A DNA stretch of 64,000 bases from JAZUOT01 sp045604805 (GTDB taxonomy: Bacteria; Bacillota; Clostridia; Oscillospirales; Acutalibacteraceae): positions 1 to 64,000 of the forward strand of contig JAZUOT010000043.1 in NCBI GenBank assembly GCA_045604805.1, given 5' to 3'. A program made the position numbers and the translations under genes. Below, piece after piece: positions 16,783 to 26,565 of this stretch. Every line of letters starts with the position of its first letter. The first letter of the stretch is position 1. The notes below the pieces were generated by a model. That model made no database searches. It was not told the DNA's origin and saw nothing but the letters and a program-made list of their open reading frames with translations.

Positions 16783-16848
16783 GTTAGAGGTTAGAGGTTA
16801 GAGGTTAGAGGTTAGAGGTTAGAGGTTAGAGGTTAGAGGTTAGAGGAT
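16783..16848 (+). repeat. TTAGAGG heptamer array D
   Basis: About nine nearly perfect TTAGAGG copies, upstream of LRR gene 1 and preceded by the sequence GGACACAGCTAGCAAAG that also precedes array E. Confidence 0.95.
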
Positions 16849-16935
16849 GTATTCTTAATATTAAGTATTCTATCCTCCAAGAGCTCTAGAAGTAAGACAC
16901 AAAATATTCGTAGGAAATATAAATTACATAGAAAA

Positions 16936-16968
16936 GTGGCAAAATGTTCACTATAAACATTCTGCCAC
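16936..16968 (-). terminator. Terminator of LRR gene 2
   Basis: Stem GTGGCAAAATGTT/AACATTCTGCCAC (one mismatch), paralogous to the hairpin at 15290-15329. Confidence 0.7.
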
Positions 16969-17011
16969 AAAAATACTAATACGACTTACTACCAATGATA
17001 TTCCTCAAAGT

Positions 17012-18508
17012 CTACATGCATCGATGTTTGCTGCCCATCTCCATATGTTTTATTGAAAATTCTGACGCATAGATATCTATATCATACGGATTATCAAACC
17101 AATAACTATACCAGATTACGCGCATCGATGTTTGCTGTCTATCTCCATACGGTACAGTATAGTCATAATAACTCTTATATGTACCCCAAATTACACCACT
17201 AGATTTAACTGCTGTATCAACATAAAGTTTATTCTCTGAAATCAAAGGAACAATACCATCTATAGCACTACGATCATTTTCTACAACAAGATTACTAACT
17301 CTGCCTTTATCAAAATTATTATCTAATTCAAAATGAGAAATATAATAATACAAACCTTCATGAGTATAATATCCATCATATATCGCTTCTTTGCTACGTA
17401 TACGTTGCTCACCTAATATAACTTTTTTTAAAGATTTATTATTTGATAGATCTAAACATTGTAGACGGTTATCGTCAAGATCTAAAGTTTCTAACTCAGT
17501 ACAGGAACCAAGACCCCATACATTAGATATCTTGTTACTACGTGCAAAAATAGTTTTTAAAGATGTTTTATCTGACAAGTCGATATTTGACAGTTTGTTA
17601 TTGCTAAGATCTAAAGTTTCCACCTTAGTACAGGAATTTAGACCATCTAAAGTAGATATCTGGTTATTATGTACGGAGAGATTTTTTAAGGATGCATTAT
17701 TTGATAGATCTAAACAATTAAAACTATTATTTTCAAGATTCAAAGTTTTTAAAGATGTATTTTTTGACAAGTTAATATTTGATAGTCTGTTATTGCTAAG
17801 ATTTAAAGTTTCTAAGTTAGTACAGAAATTAAGACCATTTACACTAGATATCCCATTATTAGTTACAGAAACATTTTTTATATTTGTTAGGCCAGTTAAA
17901 TCCAATGTTTTAAAAACATTATTTTTAAGAGTTAAGCTTTCTAGGTTTTCAAAAATATTTATTCCCTTTAAAGATTTAATTTGTTTACATTTATCACCAG
18001 GAAGATCGCTGGGGATATAACTTAATCCATCAAAGTCTATACTTTTAAGGTTAGATATTTCTTCTTTACCTAGGAAACCATCTTTATTAGTATCAGCATT
18101 TTCAGAAATATACTCGCGAAATACCTCATCAGGAAAATTTTGTTTATTAATATAAATATAAGTACTTATTAGGTCCGGTGTTATATTTAGCTCTATGGTT
18201 TCGTTTTCATAAGTAAAAGTTAAAACCTCATTTTTATCGTCTGTATAATTAATACCAATAGCATCTAAATTTATACACTGATCATCAATAAGGGCTGTCT
18301 GTGGCAACAACTTTCCATCAATTTTAATATCGGATATTTTATCAAATTGGTAGCCAAGTTCCGCAAAATTTATTATTCCTTTTTCATCTATACCAACTGG
18401 TGTAGGATTTTCTTCAGCAAGAGAATAATGCAAGTTTAAACACACACAAAAAAATAAAACAAGAGAAAATACCAAAACCGCAGATAAATTCTTTTTATTA
18501 ATCTTCAT
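17012..18508 (-). CDS. Secreted leucine-rich-repeat protein with EF-hand motif (copy 2)
   Basis: 498 residues from the ATG at 18508 (AAGGAG upstream, as in copy 1). Signal peptide (1-33), N-terminal domain and EF-hand-like loop (DTNKDGFLGKEE) are close copies of the neighbour; the LRR array is longer by several repeats. The C-terminus reads VPYGDRQQTSMRVIWYSYW and then continues to MEMGSKHRCM. That last part is the ancestral ending YGDGQQTSMHVDFEEYHW read out of frame (it is intact in another minus-strand frame just before 16996). The end therefore carries a duplicated terminal motif whose second copy was shifted, giving a foreign tail. Confidence 0.85.
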   Translation of the reverse strand: MKINKKNLSAVLVFSLVLFFCVCLNLHYSLAEENPTPVGIDEKGIINFAELGYQFDKISDIKIDGKLLPQTALIDDQCINLDAIGINYTDDKNEVLTFTYENETIELNITPDLISTYIYINKQNFPDEVFREYISENADTNKDGFLGKEEISNLKSIDFDGLSYIPSDLPGDKCKQIKSLKGINIFENLESLTLKNNVFKTLDLTGLTNIKNVSVTNNGISSVNGLNFCTNLETLNLSNNRLSNINLSKNTSLKTLNLENNSFNCLDLSNNASLKNLSVHNNQISTLDGLNSCTKVETLDLSNNKLSNIDLSDKTSLKTIFARSNKISNVWGLGSCTELETLDLDDNRLQCLDLSNNKSLKKVILGEQRIRSKEAIYDGYYTHEGLYYYISHFELDNNFDKGRVSNLVVENDRSAIDGIVPLISENKLYVDTAVKSSGVIWGTYKSYYDYTVPYGDRQQTSMRVIWYSYWFDNPYDIDIYASEFSIKHMEMGSKHRCM

Positions 18509-18589
18509 AGTTAACAACTCCTTACAAAAAACTCCACATCTATATTGTAATATTTATACAATTAAAATACAAGGACACAGCTAGCAAAG

Positions 18590-18630
18590 TTAGAGGTTAG
18601 AGGTTAGAGGTTAGAAGTTAGAAGTTAGAA
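18590..18630 (+). repeat. TTAGAGG heptamer array E
   Basis: About six heptamers (TTAGAGG then TTAGAAG) upstream of LRR gene 2, following the same GGACACAGCTAGCAAAG context as array D. Confidence 0.95.
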
Positions 18631-18646
18631 TTATTTCGTAGTTAAT

Positions 18647-18670
18647 AAAATGTTTCACATGAAACATTTT
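18647..18670. promoter_or_regulatory. parS-like palindrome (15/16 match)
   Basis: TGTTTCACATGAAACA at 18651-18666 differs from parS by one central base. It is extended by AAAA/TTTT into 11-bp perfect arms. It opens the second copy of the half-site array. Confidence 0.65.
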
Positions 18671-18880
18671 ATTAAACTCTAATATCTAACATTCTAATGC
18701 TCTAACAATCTAACATCTAGAAGCACGTGAAACATACTCTTATTTATATGTTCTAACACTCTAATAATCTAACAATCTAACCTCTAAAAGCATGTGAAAC
18801 ATTTTATTAAACTCTAATATCTAACATTCTAATGCTCTAACACTCTAACTCTCTAATAATCTAACCTCTAGAAGCTTTTA
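18660..18880 (+). repeat. Second copy of the parS-half-site repeat
   Basis: The sequence matches 6708-6990: CACGTGAAACA at 18724 and CATGTGAAACA at 18791, 67 bp apart as in the first array, with the same CCTCTAA-type filler. No gene is seen here. Confidence 0.85.
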
Positions 18881-18893
18881 AAACATTGTAAAC

Positions 18894-18938
18894 TATTTAT
18901 GATTAATAATGTTATAATGGTAGTTGTGTTTATTAGAA
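18894..18938 (+). repeat. Duplicate of the mnmG promoter segment
   Basis: 45 bp identical to 7005-7049, including TATAAT at 18913-18918. It ends exactly where radical SAM-like coding sequence begins, so it marks a recombination junction. Confidence 0.85.
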
Positions 18939-19675
18939 ATTGATGGGCCTAAAAGGTTTAATGATTTGCACAGAAAGGATGCTGCAGGAAATTCTAGTTT
19001 TGAAAAAACTAAGCAGGGTTTGGAGCAACTAAAACAAAATAGTATAAAATTTAATTCTATATGTGTAATAAGCAATGAAAATTAAGGAGTGCCGGGGAAT
19101 TTTTAGATTTCTTTGTAGAGCTTGGTAGTTCAGCGGTGGATTTCATACCATGTTATGATTACAATTCTAAATATACTTTAACAAATGAACATTATGAACA
19201 ATTCATGAAAACAGTCTACGATCATTGGATGATTAATCATAGAGATTCTATAAAGATCAGATTTTTGCAAGATGTAATGAAAAAGATTGCTTGTTCTGAT
19301 AACGAGCAACCTTGTTATGTCGAATGTGAGTTATCTGATATGTGTGGAAGGAATATAGCAATTTTAGATAATGGTGATATATATGCTTGTGCATGTCTAA
19401 CGCCAGTTGAAGGTATGAAAATTGGAAATGCAAAGAATTTATCTCTTGATAAAATTACTTGCACAGATGTGTTTAAAGACATAGTTAATAAATATAACGA
19501 TGTTAATGAGAAGTGTTTAAATTGTGAAGTTAAGAAAATTTGTTCTACGGGTTGCTTAAATAGAAGATTGCCACAATATAACGCGTCAAAAATAGATTAT
19601 TTCTGTGAAGCTAGAAAAAATATAATTAAACATGTGGAAAAATCGTTACCTAAATATTTTCCTCTACAGACTTAA
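18939..19675 (+). pseudogene. Radical SAM/SPASM maturase remnant (5'-truncated and frameshifted)
   Basis: The first frame reads IDGPKRFNDLHRKDAAGNS...FNSICVISNEN and stops at 19083. The second frame resumes as SAGEFLDFFVELGSSAVDFI and runs to 19675. Together they match the C-terminal two thirds of anSME/SPASM proteins: the DGP.R.N..R..GNSF signature, then the SPASM cysteines (C..SDMCG...NGDIYAC, CLNCEVKKICSTGC). The CxxxCxxC radical SAM motif is absent; sequence upstream of 18939 is a copy of the mnmG promoter. A short GTG frame from 19136 is only the tail. Such enzymes modify sulfatases or peptide natural products. The gene is non-functional as written. Confidence 0.8.
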
Positions 19676-19772
19676 TTTGCTTATTTCGCATTATGATTAT
19701 ATATTTCTTATGAGATATTTTAATTTGAATGATTATATTATGCACCTATACACAAGCATGGAGTTTAAAAAT

Positions 19773-21497
19773 ATGGAAAGCAAGGCAAGAAAATTCATAT
19801 CGTATTACAGGCCTTACAAAAAAACTTTTTTTTTAGATATTTTTTTTTCGATTGTATCTGCTTGTATAACAATAACGATTCCCATAATACTAAGGTTCAT
19901 TATAAACGTAGCTATAAACTTTGAATATGAAAAAGCTTTAAAATCGATTATCATTTCTACGGTCATTGTTAGTATATTATTCTTTGCATTGTATGCCTGC
20001 AATAGATATATAAAGTATCATGGTAGGTTAATGGGTTCAGAAATTGAAAGGGATATGAGAGAAGAACTTTTTGTTCATTATCAAAATCTTTCTCTAGACT
20101 TTTACAACAATCAAAAAATTGGAAAGCTTATGTCTAGAATAACCACAGATCTACATAATATCGGGAATTTTTCCCATACAGCACCAGAAGAGATAGTAGA
20201 TTTTACCATAAAAGTTATAGGTGCACTTTTAGTGATTTTTTTTACTAATATAATTATGGGAATCATATCTTTTCTTGTACTCCTTGCTATTGTTTTGTAT
20301 TCATTAAATTTTATACCGAAAATTAACAATGCAGTTGTGCAAAGCCACGAACAAATTTCAAATTTAAATTCTAATCTAGAAGAAAACTTATCTGGTATGC
20401 AAGTTGTTCAATCTTTCACCAACGAAGCTTTAGAGATTAAAAAATTCAAAGCCTCAAACGAAGAGTTTATAAAAAGTAAAAAAGCTGTTTACAAAATTAC
20501 CAGTGTCTTTGATTCAGGAACATCGGCTTTTGTTATAACTCTTATCCCTATAATTACAATGGTTTCAAGCTTTTTTGTACTGTTTGGCAAGCTTAGCATC
20601 AGTGATGTAGTAACTTTTATGCTATACATTGATATTTTAGTTGGGCCGATATTTTCAATATTTAATCTGATGGAGTATTTTCAAGAGAGTATAGCCGGAT
20701 ATAGAAGATTTACTGAAATTTTAGAAATAGAGCCTGATATCAAAAATTCAAAAGATGCAATAAATATAAAAAAACTAAGTAAAAACATATCTTTTAAAAA
20801 TGTAACTTTCGGATATAATGGATGTAGAAATATAATTAATAATTTAAATTTGGAAATTAAAGAGGGAGAATATGTTGCCTTAGTTGGCCAGTCAGGTGTT
20901 GGTAAAACTACCCTTTGTAATTTAATTCCAAGATTTTATGATCCCTTAAACGGCAAAATAGAAATTGGTGGAATAGATATAAAAAATATTTTGCTTGAAA
21001 ATCTAAGGGATAATATTGGTTTTGTGCCTCAAGATACTTATCTTTTTTCTGGAAGTATATTTGAAAATATTCAATATGGTAAAAATAATGCTACTAAAGA
21101 AGAAGTTATAAAAGCATGTGAAGATGCATACTTAGATAAATTTATTAATCAACTTGAAGACGGTTATGGTACTCAAGTGGGCCAACGTGGAATAAAACTT
21201 TCCGGTGGGCAAAAACAAAGAATTGCGATTGCGAGGGTATTTTTGAAAAATCCTCCAATATTAATTTTTGACGAAGCTACATCATCGCTTGATAATGAGA
21301 GCGAAGAATATATACGCAAATCTCTTGAAAAACTAGCCAAAGATAGAACTACTATAGTAATTGCCCACAGGCTTTCCACCATAAAAAATGCCAAGAGAAT
21401 ATTGGTACTAAACGAGGAAGGTATTGTCGAGGATGGTACACATGAAGATCTGATTTCATTTAATGGGATTTATAAGGGATTATATGATTTTATGTAA
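19773..21497 (+). CDS. ABC exporter, fused membrane and ATPase domains
   Basis: 574 residues from the ATG at 19773 (MESKARKF), chosen because GGAG lies 9 bases upstream; the frame extends further up without a binding site. Six-helix ABC exporter domain (~15-310) followed by the ATPase: Walker A GQSGVGKTT, Q-loop FVPQDTYLFSGS, signature LSGGQKQR, Walker B ILIFDEATSS and H-loop AHRLS. MsbA/BmrA-type half transporter that works as a homodimer, exporting lipid, drug or peptide. There is no N-terminal C39 peptidase domain, so it cannot itself trim double-glycine leaders. The adjacent SPASM remnant hints at a former peptide modification and export locus. Confidence 0.9.
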   Translation: MESKARKFISYYRPYKKTFFLDIFFSIVSACITITIPIILRFIINVAINFEYEKALKSIIISTVIVSILFFALYACNRYIKYHGRLMGSEIERDMREELFVHYQNLSLDFYNNQKIGKLMSRITTDLHNIGNFSHTAPEEIVDFTIKVIGALLVIFFTNIIMGIISFLVLLAIVLYSLNFIPKINNAVVQSHEQISNLNSNLEENLSGMQVVQSFTNEALEIKKFKASNEEFIKSKKAVYKITSVFDSGTSAFVITLIPIITMVSSFFVLFGKLSISDVVTFMLYIDILVGPIFSIFNLMEYFQESIAGYRRFTEILEIEPDIKNSKDAINIKKLSKNISFKNVTFGYNGCRNIINNLNLEIKEGEYVALVGQSGVGKTTLCNLIPRFYDPLNGKIEIGGIDIKNILLENLRDNIGFVPQDTYLFSGSIFENIQYGKNNATKEEVIKACEDAYLDKFINQLEDGYGTQVGQRGIKLSGGQKQRIAIARVFLKNPPILIFDEATSSLDNESEEYIRKSLEKLAKDRTTIVIAHRLSTIKNAKRILVLNEEGIVEDGTHEDLISFNGIYKGLYDFM

Positions 21498-21604
21498 GAG
21501 GATTTTATGAACGCTCAAGCAAGCTCAGTCCGGCTATGTTTTTTGAACTGCCAAAACAAAATGTGATATAATTTAACTATGTTTGGTGTAAAAAATTTAT
21601 TGGA

Positions 21605-23995
21605 TTGGGTGGTATTTTGGATAAGCAGCAATTGATAAAGCTCAGAAAAGAAATCATAGAAAACGAATTCAAAAAATTAAATTCGAAGCAAAAAGAAGCA
21701 GTCTTTAAAACCCAAGGTCCACTACTCATTTTGGCTGGTGCAGGAAGTGGTAAAACCACTGTCCTGGTAAATCGTATATCGAATATTATAAAATACGGCA
21801 ATGCGTATAATTCAGATGAATTTATAAACGATCTCTCAAGTTCAGATATAGAAAGATTTCAAGAATGTTTAGATAAAGGCATCGATCCGGATTTTGATTT
21901 AGCTAGTAAATTGGCAGTTGACCCTGCGCGTTCTTATGAAATTTTAGCGATAACTTTCACCAACAAGGCAGCCAGGGAACTTAAAAATAGACTAAACAAA
22001 ATGTTGGGTGAAAAGTCAGAAGGTATTTGGGCATTTACGTTTCATAGTGCATGTATGCGAATATTGCGTGTTTATGCTGAAAGTTTAGGATATTCTAAAA
22101 ATTTCGTGGTATATGATACTTTAGATAGTCAGAAAATAGTAAAGCAAATACTTGAAGATTTTGATGTTTCTGAAAATATCTTAAATTGCAAATCAGCCTT
22201 AAATATAATTTCTAAAGCTAAAAATAACATTCTTTCACCAAAAGAATATAGCGAACATTGTGGTGATAATTTTAGAACAGAGATAGCAGCAAAGGTGTAT
22301 CAGAAATACCAGGCAAAATTAAAACAATCAGATGCTATGGATTTCGACGATTTGCTATTTAACACAGTGAAGCTTTTCCAAAATTGTCCTGAGGTTTTGG
22401 AGCGTTATCAAAATAAATTCAAGTATATCGTTATTGACGAATATCAAGATACGAACACTATTCAGTATGAATTTGCACGTCTTTTAGCAGAAAAAAACCG
22501 CAACTTATGCGTAGTTGGTGATGACGATCAAAGTATATATAAATTTAGAGGAGCAACTATAGAAAATATTCTTGATTTTGAAAAGTCTTATCCGGATGCA
22601 AAAACAATAAGGCTAGAGCAAAATTACCGTTCAACAAAAAGTATTCTTGACTGTGCAAACAAGCTGATATCAAATAATTCAGAACGTAAAGGCAAAACCT
22701 TGTGGACAGATAATATTCAGGGGGAAGGTGTAGATGTTGTCACACTGGAGTCTGACTATGGTGAAACAAGATTTATAGCAGATACCATAAACAAAGGAAT
22801 TAAAAACGGTCGTAAATATTCAGATTTTTCTGTACTTTATCGCATGAATGTGCAGTCAAATCTTATAGAAAGAATGTTTATAAAATCTGGGATTCCGTAT
22901 AGAATCGTGGGGGGGCACAGGTTTTATGATAGAGCTGAAGTCCGCGATATGATAGCTTATATGAGTGTGACTGTCAATCCAAGAGACGATGCAAGGTTAC
23001 TTAGAATAATAAATTTACCAAGGCGCGGTATAGGCAAAACTACTGTAGATGTTCTAGTAAAAGTCGCACAAAAAGCTGGAAAGCCAGTAATAGATATCGT
23101 GAGAAATAGCGAAAAATATAGTGCTTGCAGTAAATTTTCTGATAATCTATCAGAGTTTTGTGATTTACTGGACAAGCTTATAGATGTTTCTAAAGATGAT
23201 AGCATTAGTTTAGTTGAGCGTTATCAGAAATTTTTAGATATAACTGGGTATCTTAATTTTGTAAAAGCATCAAATAAAAACAAGGAAAATAGGCTCAACA
23301 ACATAGAAGAATTAAAAACTAATCTGCAAATTTATGAAGATACTAATCCTGAAGATATTAGCATAGAGGGTTTCTTGCAAGAGGTTTCACTTTTGACAGA
23401 TATAGACAATTTTGAAGGAAACTCAGATTGTGTGACACTCATGACAATGCATAGTGCAAAAGGTCTAGAATTCCCTGTTGTATTTTTGCCTGGTTTCGAA
23501 GAAAGCATATTCCCTTCCTTACAATCTACAATGAGCCAAAAAGAAATAGAAGAAGAACGGAGATTGGCTTATGTTGCGATTACTAGAGCTCGTGAAAAAC
23601 TCTATATTTCCACCGCTAAAAAGAGAATTTTACTCGGCAAAACAATGCTCAATCAAGAATCAAGATTTATTGTTGAATTACCTGAAAATTGCATAGAAAG
23701 ACAAACTTTAGCTGCGCAAAAAGATATGATTTCTGTTTTAAGCATGAGCCGCAGGGCGAAAAAGCATAGTACTATGGAAACCCAAATGAATTTAGAAAAT
23801 TTTATGAAACCTAAGTTGTCTGATTCAAAAACAGAACGATTCAATATCGGCGATAAAGTAAATCATAAAAAGTTTGGACACGGTAATATTCTGTCGTTTT
23901 CAGATATGGGCAGTGATGTAATGCTTGAGATCGAATTTGAAGAGGTTGGCAAAAAGAAACTTATGGCAAATTTTGCAAATGTTGAACGTATTTGA
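21605..23995 (+). CDS. pcrA: ATP-dependent DNA helicase PcrA (UvrD/Rep family)
   Basis: 796 residues. SF1A 3'-5' helicase for repair and for clearing RecA or replication conflicts. Walker A AGAGSGKT at ~44-51, motif Ia TFTNKAARELKNR, motif II VIDEYQDTN, motif III GDDDQSIYKFRGA, motif V MTMHSAKGLEFPVVF and motif VI EERRLAYVAITRAR. The Tudor-like C-terminal tail (FNIGDKVNHKKFGHGNI) typical of PcrA is present. The start is a TTG at 21605 or the TTG at 21617; no in-frame ATG lies upstream. An unusual acidic insert (~65-105, SDEFINDLSSSDIERF) sits between motifs I and Ia. Confidence 0.95.
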   Translation: MGGILDKQQLIKLRKEIIENEFKKLNSKQKEAVFKTQGPLLILAGAGSGKTTVLVNRISNIIKYGNAYNSDEFINDLSSSDIERFQECLDKGIDPDFDLASKLAVDPARSYEILAITFTNKAARELKNRLNKMLGEKSEGIWAFTFHSACMRILRVYAESLGYSKNFVVYDTLDSQKIVKQILEDFDVSENILNCKSALNIISKAKNNILSPKEYSEHCGDNFRTEIAAKVYQKYQAKLKQSDAMDFDDLLFNTVKLFQNCPEVLERYQNKFKYIVIDEYQDTNTIQYEFARLLAEKNRNLCVVGDDDQSIYKFRGATIENILDFEKSYPDAKTIRLEQNYRSTKSILDCANKLISNNSERKGKTLWTDNIQGEGVDVVTLESDYGETRFIADTINKGIKNGRKYSDFSVLYRMNVQSNLIERMFIKSGIPYRIVGGHRFYDRAEVRDMIAYMSVTVNPRDDARLLRIINLPRRGIGKTTVDVLVKVAQKAGKPVIDIVRNSEKYSACSKFSDNLSEFCDLLDKLIDVSKDDSISLVERYQKFLDITGYLNFVKASNKNKENRLNNIEELKTNLQIYEDTNPEDISIEGFLQEVSLLTDIDNFEGNSDCVTLMTMHSAKGLEFPVVFLPGFEESIFPSLQSTMSQKEIEEERRLAYVAITRAREKLYISTAKKRILLGKTMLNQESRFIVELPENCIERQTLAAQKDMISVLSMSRRAKKHSTMETQMNLENFMKPKLSDSKTERFNIGDKVNHKKFGHGNILSFSDMGSDVMLEIEFEEVGKKKLMANFANVERI

Positions 23996-24022
23996 GTTTT
24001 TATAAAAAGCTAAGATAGAGCC

Positions 24023-24052
24023 AGGTCCAGGGCATTATGTCCTGGACCTTTT
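24023..24052 (+). terminator. Rho-independent terminator after pcrA
   Basis: Perfect 9-bp stem AGGTCCAGG/CCTGGACCT, 9-base loop, then a short T run. Confidence 0.85.
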
Positions 24053-24127
24053 GCTGTATGCAATAATTTGCTCTTTGTTTATAAATAAGACATTTTTATC
24101 TCTGTAAAAAATATTACAATGGCCGCT

Positions 24128-25318
24128 TTATGTTAGTTTATTTATTGTTTCGAGTAAATCATTTGCCTTGTCAGTTTTTTCCCAGAGCACATTAAGATCT
24201 TCTCTTCCCATATGACCGTAGGTGGCAAGTTTTCTATATATTGGTTTTCTTAGATCAAGATGTTCTATTATAGCCTTGGGTCTGAGATCGAAAACTTTAT
24301 TTACAGCTTTTTGTATAGTTTCTCTGCTGTATTTAGATGTTCCAAATGTTTCTACCAGAACCGAAACAGGGTTTGCAACACCTATAGCATAAGCGATCTG
24401 GACCTCGCATCGTTTAGCAATTTTTGCGGCTACTATATTTTTTGCAACATATCTGGCTGCGTAAGCAGCGGATCTATCAACTTTAGTTGGGTCTTTGCCT
24501 GAAAAAGCGCCTCCGCCATGTCTGGAATACCCTCCATAGGTGTCTACTATTATTTTTCTGCCTGTAAGTCCACTATCAGCAACAGGGCCGCCAACTACAA
24601 ATCTACCTGTAGGATTTATAAATATTTTTGTATCTTTGTCTATCATATCTTTAGGAATTACTGGAAATATTACATTGTTGATCAAGTCATTTCTTATAGT
24701 ATCAAGTCCAATACAATCAGAGTGTTGGCTGGACACTACAATGGTATCGATCCGTTTGGCTTGACCGTTTTCATATTGTATCGTTACTTGCGTTTTTCCA
24801 TCAGGCTGCAGATAATTCAAAATATTTTTTTTCCTGACATAAGTCAGACGCTTTGAAAGTTTGTGAGCAAGAGATATCGGTAAAGGCATAAGTTCAGGAG
24901 TCTCATCACAGGCAAATCCAAAAACCATTCCCTGATCGCCGGCACCAATTTGAGTTTTTGAAATATCGGTATCAAGTTTGCTTTCCAAAGCTTCATTTAC
25001 TCCCAATGCTATATCCGGAGACTGAGAATGTATAGATGTTAAAATCCCACAAGTTTTCCCATCAAAACCAGCCGATGGATCATTGTATCCTATATCTGTT
25101 ATTACATTTCTAGCTTCTTTATCTATGTCAACATAGCAGTTAGTAGATATCTCACCCATTACATGTATAAAACCTGCAGTTGCAGTAACCTCACAGGCAA
25201 CATGAGCATTAGGATCTTTTTCTAAAACTTTATCTAAAATCGCATCAGAAATTTGATCGCACAGCTTATCAGGATGCCCTTCGGTAACAGATTCAGATGT
25301 AAAAAAATAAGATCCCAT
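24128..25318 (-). CDS. metK: S-adenosylmethionine synthetase
   Basis: 396 residues from MGSYFFTSESVTEGHPDK at 25318, with GAAGGGA upstream; the longer frame to 25438 does not resemble the family. It makes SAM from methionine and ATP, the methyl donor for rsmG, rsmI and the tRNA methyltransferase in this window. Hallmarks: SVTEGHPDK, GAGDQG (in QIGAGDQGMVFGF) and GGGAFSGKDPTKVDRSAAY. No SAM riboswitch is recognisable upstream. First of a long series of minus-strand genes, convergent with pcrA. Confidence 0.96.
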   Translation of the reverse strand: MGSYFFTSESVTEGHPDKLCDQISDAILDKVLEKDPNAHVACEVTATAGFIHVMGEISTNCYVDIDKEARNVITDIGYNDPSAGFDGKTCGILTSIHSQSPDIALGVNEALESKLDTDISKTQIGAGDQGMVFGFACDETPELMPLPISLAHKLSKRLTYVRKKNILNYLQPDGKTQVTIQYENGQAKRIDTIVVSSQHSDCIGLDTIRNDLINNVIFPVIPKDMIDKDTKIFINPTGRFVVGGPVADSGLTGRKIIVDTYGGYSRHGGGAFSGKDPTKVDRSAAYAARYVAKNIVAAKIAKRCEVQIAYAIGVANPVSVLVETFGTSKYSRETIQKAVNKVFDLRPKAIIEHLDLRKPIYRKLATYGHMGREDLNVLWEKTDKANDLLETINKLT

Positions 25319-25512
25319 ATCTAATTTGATCCCTTCCACAAGCAAATATAACACTCCAAAACATTTTGAATTATATATTATTGAGCTGCTATAGTTCAAG
25401 TTTGTAAACATGCCAAAAGCATGAAAATAAGAAGACATTTTTTAGGGATAGCTTGCGATAGTAAGTAGAGGGGGTAGAGATAGCTGAAGGTGCAAAGTTA
25501 TATTTGCTCTTA

Positions 25513-26526
25513 TCAATTAAATTTAAAAATCTTTCTTGCAAATTTATATATGACCAACACTATAGCATTACAAATTTTTCCTTGCCGTGAAACAATTTTC
25601 CCTGTGATTCGTTTATTTAGCCAAGAGTACAGTGCAGGATCTCTGTGCTTTATTGTGTCCCACAACTCATTTTTTTTATTTAGGGAAGCTTTATCACCTG
25701 CTTTTATCAAAAAAACAGAAGATATGATAGTAATGATCTCAGCATAACGCATCATATACTCTTTACAATTAGGTTCTATAGCTTTATTTATCACGTCATT
25801 TTCAATCATCTTTATATTAACTGCAAGCTGTTGATCTATCCTTTTGATCATTATTTGTTCATTTACAGATTGGTCGCTACGGCCAATGTAATATCTATAT
25901 AAATTAACATCTAAGTAGTACATGGTGTGAACATATGGTAAGGGCAAATATACATATAAGTTATCGACATAAAATGTATGTTCTGGTAATTTCAGACCAC
26001 ATTCTCTCAAAAGTGAAAGCTTATATATGGCTGCATGCATCAATATGTAGTGCCCTAAACGGAAATGATGTACATCTGACCATGAAAAAATTTTATTTTT
26101 TGGGAATCCCGGTTGGGTAATTACTTTTTTATATCTTTTTCCCTCTTTTTCGTACACATAATTTGTTAATATCAAATCTGGCTGTTTCTCTGTTTGAACT
26201 AAATATTTTATTGTTTTTAGAACCTTTTCCAAACTTTCTGAATCTAACCAATCATCACTGTCTAATATTTTTATATACAAACCATCAGCAGCTTCGATCA
26301 CCGCGTTTACAGCAGAACCATGCCCCCCGTTTTTCTTATGTATAACTTGAACTACATCAGGATATTCCTTTGCATATCTATCAGAAATATCTGCAGTCTC
26401 ATCAGAAGAACCGTCATCAACAATAATTATTTGAACATCATTACCGCCGGCTAGTGCTGATTTAATAGCCTTGTCCATATAAGATGCAGAATTATAGCAA
26501 GGAATACCTATTGTTAATAGTTTCAT
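25513..26526 (-). CDS. Family 2 glycosyltransferase
   Basis: 337 residues. GT-A fold sugar-nucleotide transferase: LLTIGIPCYNSASYMDKAI at the N-terminus, IIIVDDGSSDETADI and ILDSDDWLDSESL (the metal-binding DxD). The C-terminal ~120 residues are helical and not diagnostic. GAAAGGAAATAATAC precedes the ATG. It lies downstream of glgA, separated by an inverted repeat. Probable role: extracellular polysaccharide, teichoic acid or glycolipid synthesis; the acceptor is unknown. Confidence 0.85.
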   Translation of the reverse strand: MKLLTIGIPCYNSASYMDKAIKSALAGGNDVQIIIVDDGSSDETADISDRYAKEYPDVVQVIHKKNGGHGSAVNAVIEAADGLYIKILDSDDWLDSESLEKVLKTIKYLVQTEKQPDLILTNYVYEKEGKRYKKVITQPGFPKNKIFSWSDVHHFRLGHYILMHAAIYKLSLLRECGLKLPEHTFYVDNLYVYLPLPYVHTMYYLDVNLYRYYIGRSDQSVNEQIMIKRIDQQLAVNIKMIENDVINKAIEPNCKEYMMRYAEIITIISSVFLIKAGDKASLNKKNELWDTIKHRDPALYSWLNKRITGKIVSRQGKICNAIVLVIYKFARKIFKFN

Positions 26527-26565
26527 GTATTATTTCCTTTCTAAATATTTACCCAGCACAACAAG

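Noticed and set aside
16783..16848. Telomere-like repeat of a linear replicon
   Set aside because: TTAGAGG resembles eukaryotic telomere repeats, but the arrays are internal, short and present at several places between ordinary genes.
19136..19675. Stand-alone 179-residue SPASM protein gene
   Set aside because: It starts at an internal GTG with no binding site, and the missing upstream part is present in another frame, so it is part of a pseudogene.
25319..25512. SAM riboswitch upstream of metK
   Set aside because: No SAM-I core sequence or terminator pair was visible in the short region.
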